Both the position numbers and the translations under genes were made by a program. From positions 1 to 27,734 of IMG/VR virus record IMGVR_UViG_3300044800_000029: a DNA stretch of 27,734 nucleotides; one strand, written 5' to 3'. Source of the stretch: a virus. Shown here piece after piece: positions 14,962 to 23,549 of the stretch (position 1 is its first letter; each line of letters begins with the position of its first letter). The notes under the pieces were generated by a model, which saw only the letters and a program-made list of their open reading frames with translations, searched no databases and was not told the DNA's origin.

Positions 14962-17099
14962 CCCGCATCCTCCTCATCCGCCACGTCGGGCACTATGGCA
15001 GTGATGGAACAGGGAAGGGGAAGATCGCTGTACACTGTCAAGAACGCGTCCTCGCGCAGAGCTTCGAGAATCGAGCTCCTGCAATATCCAGAATAGGGGA
15101 TGGGGTTCTTTGCCGAGGGATGAGTTGAATCTATCACCACTCCACCGATCCCGGAGTCTCCCATCCTCACGGTTGACAGCGGGGAAAGGCCCCCCGCGTT
15201 CGGCGCGGTGAACTGGCCGCACTTGAAATACAACGTATTCAAGACGCGGAAGCGTGCTTTGGGGACGCTCTTTTTTTTCAACTGGCTTGTCCCCGACTGA
15301 GACGGGGGGACAAGTGGCATGGTGGTCATCGTGGAAGTGTAGTTCAGCCCCGCCACCGCATAGTTGGCGCTCACCCCGCCGGGCAGCGTGAGAACGCCCC
15401 CTGCGGGGACGGCGGTCCCGATATACACTCCATCGGCAACTACTTCCAGCGTCCTGCCGTTAAGCCCTGTGTCCACGGTCATTGTCGTGAAGGCGACTGC
15501 ATTGTACCTGTAGGTTGCGCAGTCGGAGAATATCGCCTGTCGTTGGTCCGTCCAGAAGGGAGTGGCCACCTGTTCGATGAATACGCTTGCCCCACGTTGG
15601 ACGCAAAGGTATACAATGTCCCGGTCGGTAAGACCCTGGAAGTCCGTCCCAGGGACTACGCACACGCTCAACACGGTCCCCGTTGTCACGAAGTTCCACC
15701 ATGCCAATGTGCCATAGGCCATGTCGTAGTGGAGCACTCCCAGCGTTCCATCTGTGCGAAGGAACCAAAGCAAGTTGTCCGGGGCACGCTGGATATCATA
15801 GGCCGTGATGGGATTGTTGAGAAACATCTGGTCAGAGAAGAAGTTGAGATTTTGCGGAGGCACATAGGGGATGTAGACGCTTTGCCACTGCAATTTGTAG
15901 ACACGTCGCGCGAGCCGCTGAACAAAAATCACGCCCCCTGCCATGGCGGTAGGAGGGATCGGAGAATCCCCTATGTTTGAAATCTGCGATGCCTGGATGG
16001 TGTTGGGGTTTGCGGTGCCCGGGATTATCCATTCCCCCGATGCGCTGCCCACCAGTATGTCCTGGACATTTCTTAACCAGTAAACCTCATCATCGGTTTC
16101 CGAATTAAGAGTGTAGTCCCCGGCATCCTCATCATTCACCTGGTCTTGGAAAGATGGTGTAGGAATGAAGGTGGGTGGTGTCGTAGTGGGAGTGCCGTCG
16201 GCGTTTGTCTGCATGACGGGAACGGAGAACGTGGACACATCACTCCACGCCATCCCTACTGCCGTATGGTTGGCATCCGAGGCATCCCAGATACCCACGA
16301 TGCTTTCCCATACTTCTTGGGGACCGGCGGCTGTATTGCCAAGCCACAACCGCTGAGAGATCACAGCGCAAGCCCGGGGGTAATTCCCCGCCGAACCGAA
16401 CACCCTAGGCTGTAACGTGAGAGTAAATGTACCCGCGCCCGCCCCGACTCCTGCATTTGCACTCATCGTCACTGTATAGACGAGGGGGTTTGTTCCTGTC
16501 GTGGGCACGATGGTCTCGATGTATGTTCCCGCTACGATGCCCGGTCCCGTGAGAAACCATGTGGCCTCTGCGGGCAGGAGGTTGGTATTTGCATCGGGAA
16601 TGGTAGCGGCCCCATTTGTACTTGTGCCTGTGAATGTGAGTGTCTGCGTGGGGAAAGTGAGCCCCGCAAGATCGAAAGTATCGGGTGTGACCCAATGGAT
16701 ACGCGCGGGGGCGTGATTCTGATTGGTGATAAAAAGATCGGGAAAGAACGGATAAAACTGGAGGTTGGATATTTCTGCGGCGGTGTAGGTAGTGACGATA
16801 TTAGCACCCGCCCCCATCCAAACGCCATTTTTCCAAACCCGCACAAGGAGATTCGTAAACTCGAAGACGTACACCGTGCCCTGTGAGATGACAAACGGGA
16901 CGAGTCGAGCCGCGACATCTCCCTGCGTGTGACCCAGAACGAGTGTGCCCGGCCGTTTGTAGAACCCCCCCTGCTGCTTGGGGACCATGTTCGACATGAC
17001 CGAGGCACCTTTTCGATAAACCGGTTGTTCGTCTTGTCCCCAGAGCCAGGATGAAAGCTCGCCCGCGGTGAAGTCGGATATCAGGATGCTACTGACCAT
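14958..17099 (-). CDS. Tail tubular protein B-like (nozzle) protein
   Basis: A protein of 713 residues that directly abuts the stop of tail tubular protein A (ATG 17099). The N-terminus (FTAGELSSWLWGQDEQPVYRKGA, then MVPKQQGGFYKRPGTLVLG) is the hallmark of podovirus gp12-like and related tail nozzle proteins (ftgGelsP.l..r.D...Y..ga....N...... G...rRpGt). A beta-rich body follows with DNLLWFLRTDGTLGVLHYD and LAWWNFVTTG, typical of this family, and a C-terminal receptor-side region. With protein A it forms the short tail tube through which DNA exits. It is essential for infectivity in related phages. Confidence 0.88.
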   Translation of the reverse strand: MVSSILISDFTAGELSSWLWGQDEQPVYRKGASVMSNMVPKQQGGFYKRPGTLVLGHTQGDVAARLVPFVISQGTVYVFEFTNLLVRVWKNGVWMGAGANIVTTYTAAEISNLQFYPFFPDLFITNQNHAPARIHWVTPDTFDLAGLTFPTQTLTFTGTSTNGAATIPDANTNLLPAEATWFLTGPGIVAGTYIETIVPTTGTNPLVYTVTMSANAGVGAGAGTFTLTLQPRVFGSAGNYPRACAVISQRLWLGNTAAGPQEVWESIVGIWDASDANHTAVGMAWSDVSTFSVPVMQTNADGTPTTTPPTFIPTPSFQDQVNDEDAGDYTLNSETDDEVYWLRNVQDILVGSASGEWIIPGTANPNTIQASQISNIGDSPIPPTAMAGGVIFVQRLARRVYKLQWQSVYIPYVPPQNLNFFSDQMFLNNPITAYDIQRAPDNLLWFLRTDGTLGVLHYDMAYGTLAWWNFVTTGTVLSVCVVPGTDFQGLTDRDIVYLCVQRGASVFIEQVATPFWTDQRQAIFSDCATYRYNAVAFTTMTVDTGLNGRTLEVVADGVYIGTAVPAGGVLTLPGGVSANYAVAGLNYTSTMTTMPLVPPSQSGTSQLKKKSVPKARFRVLNTLYFKCGQFTAPNAGGLSPLSTVRMGDSGIGGVVIDSTHPSAKNPIPYSGYCRSSILEALREDAFLTVYSDLPLPCSITAIVPDVADEEDAG

Positions 17100-17768
17100 C
17101 TACCAGCCCCCGACGTATCGACTTCTCGAAGACCACCATTCCTTGCCCGAATCCGGTAGATCGTCCTCCACGTCAAGCGCATTCCGCCCCTTTGCCCGGG
17201 AGATGAGCGCACCGTACTCCGCTTGATAGGGCGCAGCTATCCCGCTTATTTGCCCCGTCGCCGCCGGGATCATCTTGCTTGCCAGCCGTATCACCAGGGC
17301 ATCGGTAAAGAGGGGTTCCGTCCACGCGAAACCGATGGGGATTTCCTTGATGTACTTCACATTCGGGTTCCCGCTCTCGGGTGTCAAGTCGGTGTAGTAC
17401 ATGTCTTCATGGATGAAAGGTGCCTTGATGATGTGCAGGTACTTCAGTGGATAAGTGACGATCCACTGGGGGTCGACCGCATAGAGAAAGCAAGTGAAAA
17501 GAAGGTCGGTGGGGATGTTGTAAGCGTAGATGTAGCCCGTGATGTTGGGGGCGGTGGTGTTCAGCACGAGCACCGCGCGTTTCACCGCGAAGCCCCACTC
17601 GTTCATCCGCAGTTCCTCGTTGCGCGTTGACTGATATTCAAGGGCCGCCCATGCCTCCCACTTAGCATTACCCGTCCCCGTCCCATCCACAGAAGTCACC
17701 ACGTCATAGGGTTGGCCGATGCGAGAGAGGGCTTTGTTCACGATCTGTACGTCAGTCAGGGAGAACAC
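17100..17768 (-). CDS. Tail tubular protein A-like (adaptor) protein
   Basis: A protein of 222 residues. LTDVQIVNKALSRIGQPYD at the N-terminus is the standard start of gp11-like and gp4-like head-tail adaptors, followed by ALEYQSTRNEELRMNEWGFAVKRAVL and the YAYNIPTDLL segment common to this family (W.FA..R..L, Y..P.D.l). The C-terminus (LVIRLASKMIPAATG) is the usual closing helix. AGGAGG precedes the ATG. It follows a strong hairpin terminator and precedes protein B with no gap, so the two are made together. It forms the ring between portal and nozzle. Confidence 0.85.
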   Translation of the reverse strand: MFSLTDVQIVNKALSRIGQPYDVVTSVDGTGTGNAKWEAWAALEYQSTRNEELRMNEWGFAVKRAVLVLNTTAPNITGYIYAYNIPTDLLFTCFLYAVDPQWIVTYPLKYLHIIKAPFIHEDMYYTDLTPESGNPNVKYIKEIPIGFAWTEPLFTDALVIRLASKMIPAATGQISGIAAPYQAEYGALISRAKGRNALDVEDDLPDSGKEWWSSRSRYVGGW

Positions 17769-17780
17769 CGGTGCCTCCTA

Positions 17781-17807
17781 AAGAGGGGCGAGCTGAGAGC
17801 CCGCCCC
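17781..17807 (-). terminator. Hairpin attenuator between cement and tail genes (minus strand)
   Basis: On the minus strand GGGGCGGGC (17807-17799) pairs with GCTCGCCCC (17793-17785) with one G-U and a TCTCA loop, followed by TCTTTA. On the plus strand the G-U becomes an A-C mismatch, so the fold favours the late transcript. The short, interrupted T-run suggests partial termination, lowering tail expression relative to capsid. Confidence 0.6.
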
Positions 17808-17816
17808 ATTCATTGA

Positions 17817-18260
17817 CTAGTAGGTATCAATCCAGGCGTGTATCGTCCCCGCCGTAAACGGACCGCCGCCCACGGTGTAGTACACGCGCAGGTACCTTCC
17901 CAGTTTCCCGGTCGGTCCGCTTCCCGAGATAGGAATCGAACCTTTGAGAATGGAAGGCCCGGCCTGCTGCAACATGGTAAACGTCTGCGCTACGCCATTG
18001 TTGAGCTCCGAATTGACCCATGTGGTTCCATCATTGGATTCCTGAAGCGCCACGGTGAGTGTTGAACCCACCGGCCCCGCAAAGGGAATGCCGACGCTCA
18101 CAACCATCGGGAACTTCTTGACTGCTTCTGAAAGAGCATCCTCTCCTCCGGTGTCAAGAACTCCCGCCGCAAACGACCCGAAACCCGTCCGAGGGTTGTT
18201 GGAGGCCGCCGATACGGTGATGGCCTGATTGTCCGAAAATACTGTTGCATCATCACGCAT
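17817..18260 (-). CDS. Capsid cement/decoration protein, Bbp16-like
   Basis: A protein of 147 residues directly downstream of the major capsid gene with AAAGGAG before its ATG. The start MRDDATVFSDNQAITVSAAS and the VSVGIPFAGPVGSTLTVALQESNDGTTW strand region match, from memory, the Bbp16-type capsid cement proteins of BPP-1/epsilon15-like phages. Predicted to be a beta-sandwich or jelly roll, rich in Gly, Ser and Thr, without Cys. It would bind the outside of mature capsid and stabilise it. A strong hairpin follows the gene, consistent with high expression as part of the capsid unit. Confidence 0.75.
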   Translation of the reverse strand: MRDDATVFSDNQAITVSAASNNPRTGFGSFAAGVLDTGGEDALSEAVKKFPMVVSVGIPFAGPVGSTLTVALQESNDGTTWVNSELNNGVAQTFTMLQQAGPSILKGSIPISGSGPTGKLGRYLRVYYTVGGGPFTAGTIHAWIDTY

Positions 18261-18271
18261 TGCGATCTCCT

Positions 18272-19366
18272 TTAGCTTGCCACCGGCTCGTACTGAGTCG
18301 TGGGCGTGGTGTACGCGACACCGGTGAACGGGTTGATGTCCCCTGCGACGAAGTTCAGAGGCAGGATGCGCTCACACAACTTCACGGGTACTCCGTGACA
18401 GTGAAGCACTCTGCGTCCCCATGCCTCTTCCATCCCCAGCCACACGTTCTGCTTGCGTTCCAATGCGACATTCATCTGCGTCCACACTGAACGCGGAGCA
18501 TAGCTGACCACCCCGTCCAGTCCGCCGGGGAACTGTGAGTAAGCGGTGATCTGCCCCGCCGCATCGTTGGCCTGCGCACCAGGGAAGAGCGCCGGGTTCG
18601 GCGTTCCCCACGTTGCAACCGTGTCGATGTTGGCAAGGCGCTGAATGTAGCGCGGATCCTCCACCACCAGGCCGAAGCGGATCATGTAGGTAGTGACCAT
18701 GGCCCAGAAGTATTGAGGAGGCGTCTGAAGATCAGGCACAAGCTGCTTGCCGCCATCGGTGATGGAGATGAATCCCCGGCCTCCGCGCGGATAGACGAAG
18801 TAGCAGGCCCCGGGTCCCCACTTCATGCTGTACGTCGAGGACTGCCCGGTGTTCACTCCCGAGATACGTCCGCCGTTGTCGGTAACGCTTGGCCCCATCT
18901 GCCCGCCCGATGCGAGGAGAGGGAATTGCGTCCACACTCCGTCGATCTGCCGGGGGAACATAGAGCTGTTCCCATACAGAGACCGGTCGTGGACCGTGTT
19001 CTTGATTCCTGAGACGGTAAGCATTTCCTGCGCTGCGCGCCACGCCTGCGGGTCGCGCTTGGTCGCAAGTATCTCCACGTCTATCTTGGTGTTGACGGCG
19101 ACACCCTGAAGGGTGATCGTCACGGGCTTCAAGACAGGATTCTCCCAGTTGTATCCAAGGTTCACCTGAACATCGGTTCCATGCGGCTTGGAAAGAACCT
19201 GGTTGAAGTGGTGACTGTTGAAGTCATCGCTTTCAAACCATGCTCCCTCTTCCAGCATGGGAGTTTCAAAGGAGATTGTGTCTACGACAGCCAGTTGTCT
19301 TCCGTCAGCTCCGATACTTTTGGCCACTTCCAGCATTGTGTACTGGGTGCCAAATCCCGAAGCCAT
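18272..19366 (-). CDS. Major capsid protein
   Basis: A protein of 364 residues immediately after the scaffold gene and before the cement gene, the canonical place. The body has features of podovirus HK97-fold capsid proteins: LEVAKSIGADGRQLAVVDTIS at the N-terminus, then EGAWFESDDFNSHHF, an NTVHDRSLYGNSS loop, RGGRGFISITDGG and VEDPRYIQRLANIDT. This arrangement recalls the epsilon15 gp7-type family. Its SD (GGGGGGAG) can pair with a downstream CCCC just before the ATG (about 19367-19379), which might moderate initiation. No protease-processed delta domain is visible, in line with a separate scaffold. Confidence 0.85.
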   Translation of the reverse strand: MASGFGTQYTMLEVAKSIGADGRQLAVVDTISFETPMLEEGAWFESDDFNSHHFNQVLSKPHGTDVQVNLGYNWENPVLKPVTITLQGVAVNTKIDVEILATKRDPQAWRAAQEMLTVSGIKNTVHDRSLYGNSSMFPRQIDGVWTQFPLLASGGQMGPSVTDNGGRISGVNTGQSSTYSMKWGPGACYFVYPRGGRGFISITDGGKQLVPDLQTPPQYFWAMVTTYMIRFGLVVEDPRYIQRLANIDTVATWGTPNPALFPGAQANDAAGQITAYSQFPGGLDGVVSYAPRSVWTQMNVALERKQNVWLGMEEAWGRRVLHCHGVPVKLCERILPLNFVAGDINPFTGVAYTTPTTQYEPVAS

Positions 19367-19387
19367 AGGGGTACTCCCCCCAGCGGA

Positions 19388-20260
19388 TTATTCTGCCTTT
19401 ACCCTGAGACGAGGGTCTTTCTCCATATCGGGGAAAGTGAGCGAGTAGCCATGAGCCGTCCTGGGAAGACCGGGCCGAGGCGCTTGCGTTCCACTCCCCG
19501 CTGCCGCAGTTACGAGCGTATCCACGTCCATCCTCTTTCCGACCTCGATGAAAGCCTTGCTTACACGAGGATCGTTATCGAGGGTGAGTCCATTGGACAG
19601 TTTCGCCTGCTTGAAAGCATCGACGAGCTCCTGTCCGCCGAATCGTGCAAGGGCCGCATCCCGTAATTGCATCATCTTGGGAAGCTCATCCTTGTACTCG
19701 GCGGTCAGTGTCTCCATCGCGGTTTTCGCTGCGGCGGCGCGGGAAGCCTCGTCGGCCTTCTGCCGGGCGGCTATTGCGGCTGTGAATCTCTGAGCCTGAG
19801 TATTGTTCCAGTCCTCAAATATGGCTTTCGCCGTATCGTTCGTAATACCAGCATCCCACATCTTCTGACGGAACCATGCTTCCAGACTCGGATCATAAGG
19901 CAATCCGTTGGGTAAATTTGGTTTATTGAAAGCATATCCGTCTGGTCTGTCTGGTCGGCCGATTGCTTTGTAGAATCGGTCCCATGCTTCTCTCGGTGCG
20001 TTCTTGTCGGGTACCGTGACTCGGTCTTTGAGGTCAGATGACGTGGCCCACTCTCGATACATATCCGAGAGGCCCTTGGGAAGTTTTTCAACAAACTTCG
20101 GGTCCTTGGATATCCTCGATTGAAGGTCCGCCATCGCTTCCTTCTCAAACTGGCCCGTATATCCGGGGAGCGACGCCTTGGATGGTTCTGCCGAGCCCGG
20201 CTGCACAGCAACGCCGGCAGGGGCTACTTCTGAAATAGGTAATGCCATTGCATCTGCCAT
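19388..20260 (-). CDS. Scaffolding protein
   Basis: A protein of 290 residues located just before the capsid gene. It has an unstructured Ala/Pro/Ser-rich N-terminus, then a DRFYKAIGRPDRPDGYAF motif commonly seen in podovirus scaffolds, then a strongly helical charged region (about 155-215, AAIAARQKADEASRAAAAK), and a basic C-terminus (EKDPRLRVKAE) suitable for capsid-lattice contact. GGAAAGGA precedes the ATG. No peptidase motif is present, so it is likely released rather than self-cleaving. It directs prohead assembly inside the shell. Confidence 0.8.
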   Translation of the reverse strand: MADAMALPISEVAPAGVAVQPGSAEPSKASLPGYTGQFEKEAMADLQSRISKDPKFVEKLPKGLSDMYREWATSSDLKDRVTVPDKNAPREAWDRFYKAIGRPDRPDGYAFNKPNLPNGLPYDPSLEAWFRQKMWDAGITNDTAKAIFEDWNNTQAQRFTAAIAARQKADEASRAAAAKTAMETLTAEYKDELPKMMQLRDAALARFGGQELVDAFKQAKLSNGLTLDNDPRVSKAFIEVGKRMDVDTLVTAAAGSGTQAPRPGLPRTAHGYSLTFPDMEKDPRLRVKAE

Positions 20261-20291
20261 AAGTTATCCTTTCCTAAGTATACTATCAGTG

Positions 20292-20867
20292 TCAAGCTGC
20301 ATGTCTATTCCCCTTGCGGATGTTTTCTATTGCCCACAAAGGGCGAAGATTGGTCCAGTGAGATGCTACAAAAAGAAGAGAAGGATCTTCTTTGAATGAG
20401 AACCATGACAACGGTACAATGTGGTCAACATGCCACCCTTTTCTGCCGTAATTCTCCCATGTCATGCCGGGCTTGAAAAGACTTTCGAGATGATTGCGAA
20501 GGAAACCGGGAGAACAACCGATGTACCTATGAGATCTACAGGTTTTTCGTTCTCCATAGAGATTCATCATCGCAGTAATAGTATTGTGAAAAATGAGTTT
20601 CTCTGGATGAGCGGACATGTATTTTCTCGCTCTATCCTTAACCTTCTCGGAGTGAATCTTCCTATAGCGTCGAGAGGCCATCCGATGGCTTTCCTTATAT
20701 CGTCTTGCAAGTTCATTGAAATGATCCGGATTCTCAGCCCTATATCTTCTAGTATGTTCTAAATATTGTTCTTTGTGTTTTTCCCAATACCGACGATGAA
20801 AAGCTTTTACTTTTTCAGGATGATTCCTACTCCATTCCTTTTGCTTTTCTGGGCTTACCCACGACAT
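20292..20867 (-). CDS. Free-standing HNH homing-type endonuclease
   Basis: A protein of 191 residues. The C-terminal HNH domain shows YIGCSPGFLRNHLESLFKPG, then GWHVDHIVPLSWF (catalytic DHI at 148-150), HWTNLRPLW (Asn173) and ENIRKGNR, a textbook homing HNH set. The first 90 residues hold about five repeats of a basic 15-residue unit (R-R-Y-x-x-x-H, such as KVKAFHRRYWEKH), probably DNA-binding helices. The gene is clearly AT-richer than its neighbours and splits the portal-to-scaffold order, both signs of insertion as a selfish element. It would cut cognate phage genomes lacking it. Confidence 0.88.
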   Translation of the reverse strand: MSWVSPEKQKEWSRNHPEKVKAFHRRYWEKHKEQYLEHTRRYRAENPDHFNELARRYKESHRMASRRYRKIHSEKVKDRARKYMSAHPEKLIFHNTITAMMNLYGERKTCRSHRYIGCSPGFLRNHLESLFKPGMTWENYGRKGWHVDHIVPLSWFSFKEDPSLLFVASHWTNLRPLWAIENIRKGNRHAA

Positions 20868-20871
20868 AAGA

Positions 20872-21396
20872 TTATTCTATATCCTTTTTCATATTTCGTC
20901 TTGTTTGGCGTATTCGATGGCGAATGTGAGCTTTCCTAGATTCTTTAGCCCGAGAGACGGAGCTGCGCGCATCTCTGCGAGTATTTCCATCGCTGCGTTG
21001 TGCCGTTCTACGTCTCCTGAGCTTTCCAGCTTCCCCCAGAGTTTCAGCTTTGCCATCAGGTACCCGAACGCCTGCATCGCTATCTCCGGAGATGCCCTGC
21101 CCAGAAACGTTGACACCAACTCCGGTCCCATTGATTCTACCGGCTTCTTGAACGGGTTCACTTAGCACCTCCTGTGCGAATGGAAGAAAATCTTTAGCTG
21201 GTCTTATACGAACGGATGCACCATCGAGAGTAGAAACCAGATAATCACCGGGCACAAAGTTCTCACGGCCCACCGTCGTTCGAATATAAAATGCGCCGTC
21301 GATGCTCCCAGTGTCGCAGTCCCAATCAACGCCTTCCTTATCGCGGACAGTGAGCTTCTTGGCTTCCACCATGTACCCATGGAAGAGATATCTCAC
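20872..21396 (-). CDS. Hypothetical protein whose second half overlaps another gene
   Basis: A protein of 174 residues starting at GTG 21396 in a GTGA overlap with the portal stop. Residues 1-80 look like a normal small beta-rich protein (VEAKKLTVRDKEGVDWDCDT, AFYIRTTVG, PGDYLVSTLDGASVRIRP). After residue 79 the sequence becomes Gly/Asp-rich and then Arg-rich (GKLRRRRTAQRSD, RHRIRQTRR), the look of a second-frame reading over the gene at 20889-21161. Either the tail is a true overprinted extension or a stop was lost by mutation or sequencing frameshift. No family recognised. Confidence 0.55.
   Translation of the reverse strand: MRYLFHGYMVEAKKLTVRDKEGVDWDCDTGSIDGAFYIRTTVGRENFVPGDYLVSTLDGASVRIRPAKDFLPFAQEVLSEPVQEAGRINGTGVGVNVSGQGISGDSDAGVRVPDGKAETLGEAGKLRRRRTAQRSDGNTRRDARSSVSRAKESRKAHIRHRIRQTRRNMKKDIE
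20889..21161 (-). CDS. Hypothetical helical protein nested in another gene
   Basis: A protein of 90 residues read in a different frame inside the 20872-21396 gene. Its GTG start follows AGGAGGT by six bases. The protein has a regular helical pattern (PEIAMQAFGYLMAKLKLWGKL, then ERHNAAMEILAEMRAAPSLG) and ordinary composition, whereas the enclosing frame is Arg-rich here, so this is likely the main coding frame of the stretch. It lies between portal and the HNH insertion, where small capsid-assembly genes are common. No family recognised. Confidence 0.65.
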   Translation of the reverse strand: MNPFKKPVESMGPELVSTFLGRASPEIAMQAFGYLMAKLKLWGKLESSGDVERHNAAMEILAEMRAAPSLGLKNLGKLTFAIEYAKQDEI

Positions 21397-23174
21397 TGCT
21401 GGCCTCCCTGACCACCCATTAGTTTCTCACCGGGACTTCCAGGTTCAGGAGCGCCTTGAACTTGCTTGTACCCACCCGCAAGTCTCTCAAGTTGCTGCAT
21501 CCTCTGTTCCTGCTGAATCTGCTGTAGCTTGGCTTGACGGATCTTGATGAGCGTATCGGGGTCTTGGTCGATTTTTGAAGGCGCGCCGTCCGCTTCGAAG
21601 AGGTAGTCATACAATTCATCTGCCTTCATCTTGTCCTTAAGCTCAGGCCACACGTCAATAAGCGGTCTATCCCCGATGAGTCTCAAAAGGAAAGGATTAA
21701 TTCCCTGCATCTGCAAGTAGCGTTTGATGGCCACAGCAATCGGCCCCAAGAACTCGAAGTACGTGCTGGGGTCATACGCAAGGATTGACGGCGGCGGAGG
21801 GGGTAGTCTACCGTTTGCGAAAAGCACTTGAAGCGTAGAACGGATCATGGGGATCAAAAGCTCTGACTGCCCAGGCCCTACTATCGGGATGAGCGCTGCT
21901 GCCTTTTCACCCTGGATCTCCGCGATCTGCATCTGGTTCATCCGGGAAGTCATCTGGGTAAGGTAGCTCAAAAGTTGGAATGTCTTCGCCTTAAACTTCT
22001 CCCGCAGCTCCTCTCGCATCTTCATCACTTGGTCCACGCCGATGGGGTACTCTTTCCCCGCACCGTGAAATAGTTCTGTAGGTGCTGGCTCTCCTGCTTG
22101 CAACCATGTGATTCCCCACGGACTTATTTTGATCTTGTTCTTCAGTGATTCCTGCGCAACAAGAGGCTTCATTACTGCCAACTGCGCGGCGTCCATCAGG
22201 TAATGAACCGCCGAGTTTACCGATGCTGCCTCGAAGATGCTGTCCATCGCCGGGCCACGCCCGTAATCTTCCTGGGAGTTTCGGCGGAAGCACCACGTGG
22301 AAAGCGGCCAATCGTCAAAGCCACTCTTGCGCAAAATGAGTTTTTCATTTTCCAGCACATATACCGAAGCGACACGCTTGTTCTCGCTCGTCCACTTGCG
22401 CGTATCTCTCTCAGTATTGAGGTACAGAGAATGGATGACCATCCTGCGCTGGAAAGGATTTTTCTCGATCTCCTGGCGCAGTTTGTAGTCAAGCCGCTCA
22501 AGACCGAACTTTTCATCAATCTGGCGGTTCTGCATGGGGAACTTTCTATGCCAGAGGTTGATTTCTCCATTGTCATCCCGGGCGACGAATATCTCCCTGT
22601 TGTGGTGCGCCTGATAGGAAAGCTTATGAGAAAAGGGGAGCCAAATAGGCTTGGCCATCGTTGCGATTCCGAAGAATACTCCGTCCTGGCAAGCCTCGTT
22701 GTACTGGCTATAGAAGTTGCTGTTTGCCATCTCGATAGCGGCGAGCTCCTGGACTTCATCAATCCACTGCCGGGCCATGTAGTCCTTCTGGGCCAGTTTG
22801 TTCTGAAAGTGGATAGCCCACCACACAAGCCCCGCGCTTGCCGTTTGCCCTTGTAATCCATCCGCGAAGTCCTGCCCCGCGCTGGAACAAGTCTGGTCGT
22901 AAACTTCGGCTCCCAGCTTCTCACCCGGCATCATCCCCCGGCGTGACCCAAGATCCCACACCGCCCGCCGTGGGGTGATTATTTCATCCACGAGGTTCCA
23001 AAAGGCATCGATCAGAGACCGCTCATCTTCGAGCTGGCCCTGACGTTTGACTATCTTCTCCGCAAGTTTCGCATCATCGCGCGACTGTTCGACGTAGGGC
23101 TGCTGAAAGGGAGTAGCTTCCGCATCATGCGTCGAGGTTTCAGGTGCCCTGGTTGCATAGGCGACAGACGACAT
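21393..23174 (-). CDS. Portal (head-to-tail connecting) protein
   Basis: A protein of 593 residues, a typical length for the T7 gp8-like / PF12236 connector family. The N-terminal third shows KRQGQLEDERSLIDAFWNLVDEIITPRRA, then YDQTCSSAGQDFADGLQGQTASAGLVWWAIHF, diagnostic of this family. A later segment, WCFRRNSQEDYGRGPAMDSI, is the well-conserved RGP block, and the helical SYLTQMTSRMNQMQIAEIQGEKAA forms the stem/clip region. A Gln-rich, Gly-rich C-terminus forms the barrel end. It makes the dodecameric ring at one capsid vertex for DNA packaging and exit. Confidence 0.92.
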   Translation of the reverse strand: MSSVAYATRAPETSTHDAEATPFQQPYVEQSRDDAKLAEKIVKRQGQLEDERSLIDAFWNLVDEIITPRRAVWDLGSRRGMMPGEKLGAEVYDQTCSSAGQDFADGLQGQTASAGLVWWAIHFQNKLAQKDYMARQWIDEVQELAAIEMANSNFYSQYNEACQDGVFFGIATMAKPIWLPFSHKLSYQAHHNREIFVARDDNGEINLWHRKFPMQNRQIDEKFGLERLDYKLRQEIEKNPFQRRMVIHSLYLNTERDTRKWTSENKRVASVYVLENEKLILRKSGFDDWPLSTWCFRRNSQEDYGRGPAMDSIFEAASVNSAVHYLMDAAQLAVMKPLVAQESLKNKIKISPWGITWLQAGEPAPTELFHGAGKEYPIGVDQVMKMREELREKFKAKTFQLLSYLTQMTSRMNQMQIAEIQGEKAAALIPIVGPGQSELLIPMIRSTLQVLFANGRLPPPPPSILAYDPSTYFEFLGPIAVAIKRYLQMQGINPFLLRLIGDRPLIDVWPELKDKMKADELYDYLFEADGAPSKIDQDPDTLIKIRQAKLQQIQQEQRMQQLERLAGGYKQVQGAPEPGSPGEKLMGGQGGQQ

Positions 23175-23177
23175 GCT

Positions 23178-23549
23178 TTACCCCAGATTGAGCGCGACTT
23201 GGATGCGCTTGAAAAGTTGTTTCCAGTTTGGGTCGCCCGAGTACTTCGGATCTTTCATCTTCCCCGCTGACAGGTCGTATGCCTTTTGGTAGTCTCCCGA
23301 GGTATAAGCGTCCCGCACGGCCTTGTACTCATCGGTACCCGTGGTCGCGCTATCCATCGCGGAAGCTATTGGCGCTTCTGCCTTCACGTCCATTGCGCTT
23401 GCAGCGGTTTTATCTTGAACTGGTTGCGTGCCCGCCTCATCGCTAAACTTGTTGCCCTGCTCATCTTCGTAATGGTCGCCCACTTTCCGCAGCTTTTTCT
23501 TGGCCTGCGGTTGCACTGAGCCCATGATCGACTGTAAAGTCTCAGGCAT
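23178..23549 (-). CDS. Hypothetical acidic small protein upstream of portal
   Basis: A protein of 123 residues from ATG 23549. A longer start at 23600 is open but would run through the zinc-ribbon gene; the chosen start makes a TGATG one-base overlap with that gene. The N-terminal half is polar and likely disordered (KKKLRKVGDHYEDEQGNKF, then Ala/Thr-rich), and the C-terminal half has a helical segment (YKAVRDAYTSGDYQKAYDLS) resembling a TPR-like helix pair. No family recognised. Its position immediately ahead of the portal suggests a virion-assembly helper. Confidence 0.65.
   Translation of the reverse strand: MPETLQSIMGSVQPQAKKKLRKVGDHYEDEQGNKFSDEAGTQPVQDKTAASAMDVKAEAPIASAMDSATTGTDEYKAVRDAYTSGDYQKAYDLSAGKMKDPKYSGDPNWKQLFKRIQVALNLG

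Noticed and set aside
20277-20295. Perfect TTGACA with nearby TATACT ahead of the scaffold gene (minus strand)
   Set aside because: The spacing is only 7 bases, far short of 16-18, and no -10 lies at the right distance.
22203-22856. 217-codon plus-strand ORF antisense to the portal gene
   Set aside because: The opposite strand is a clear portal coding region; the ORF lacks an SD and recognisable domains.
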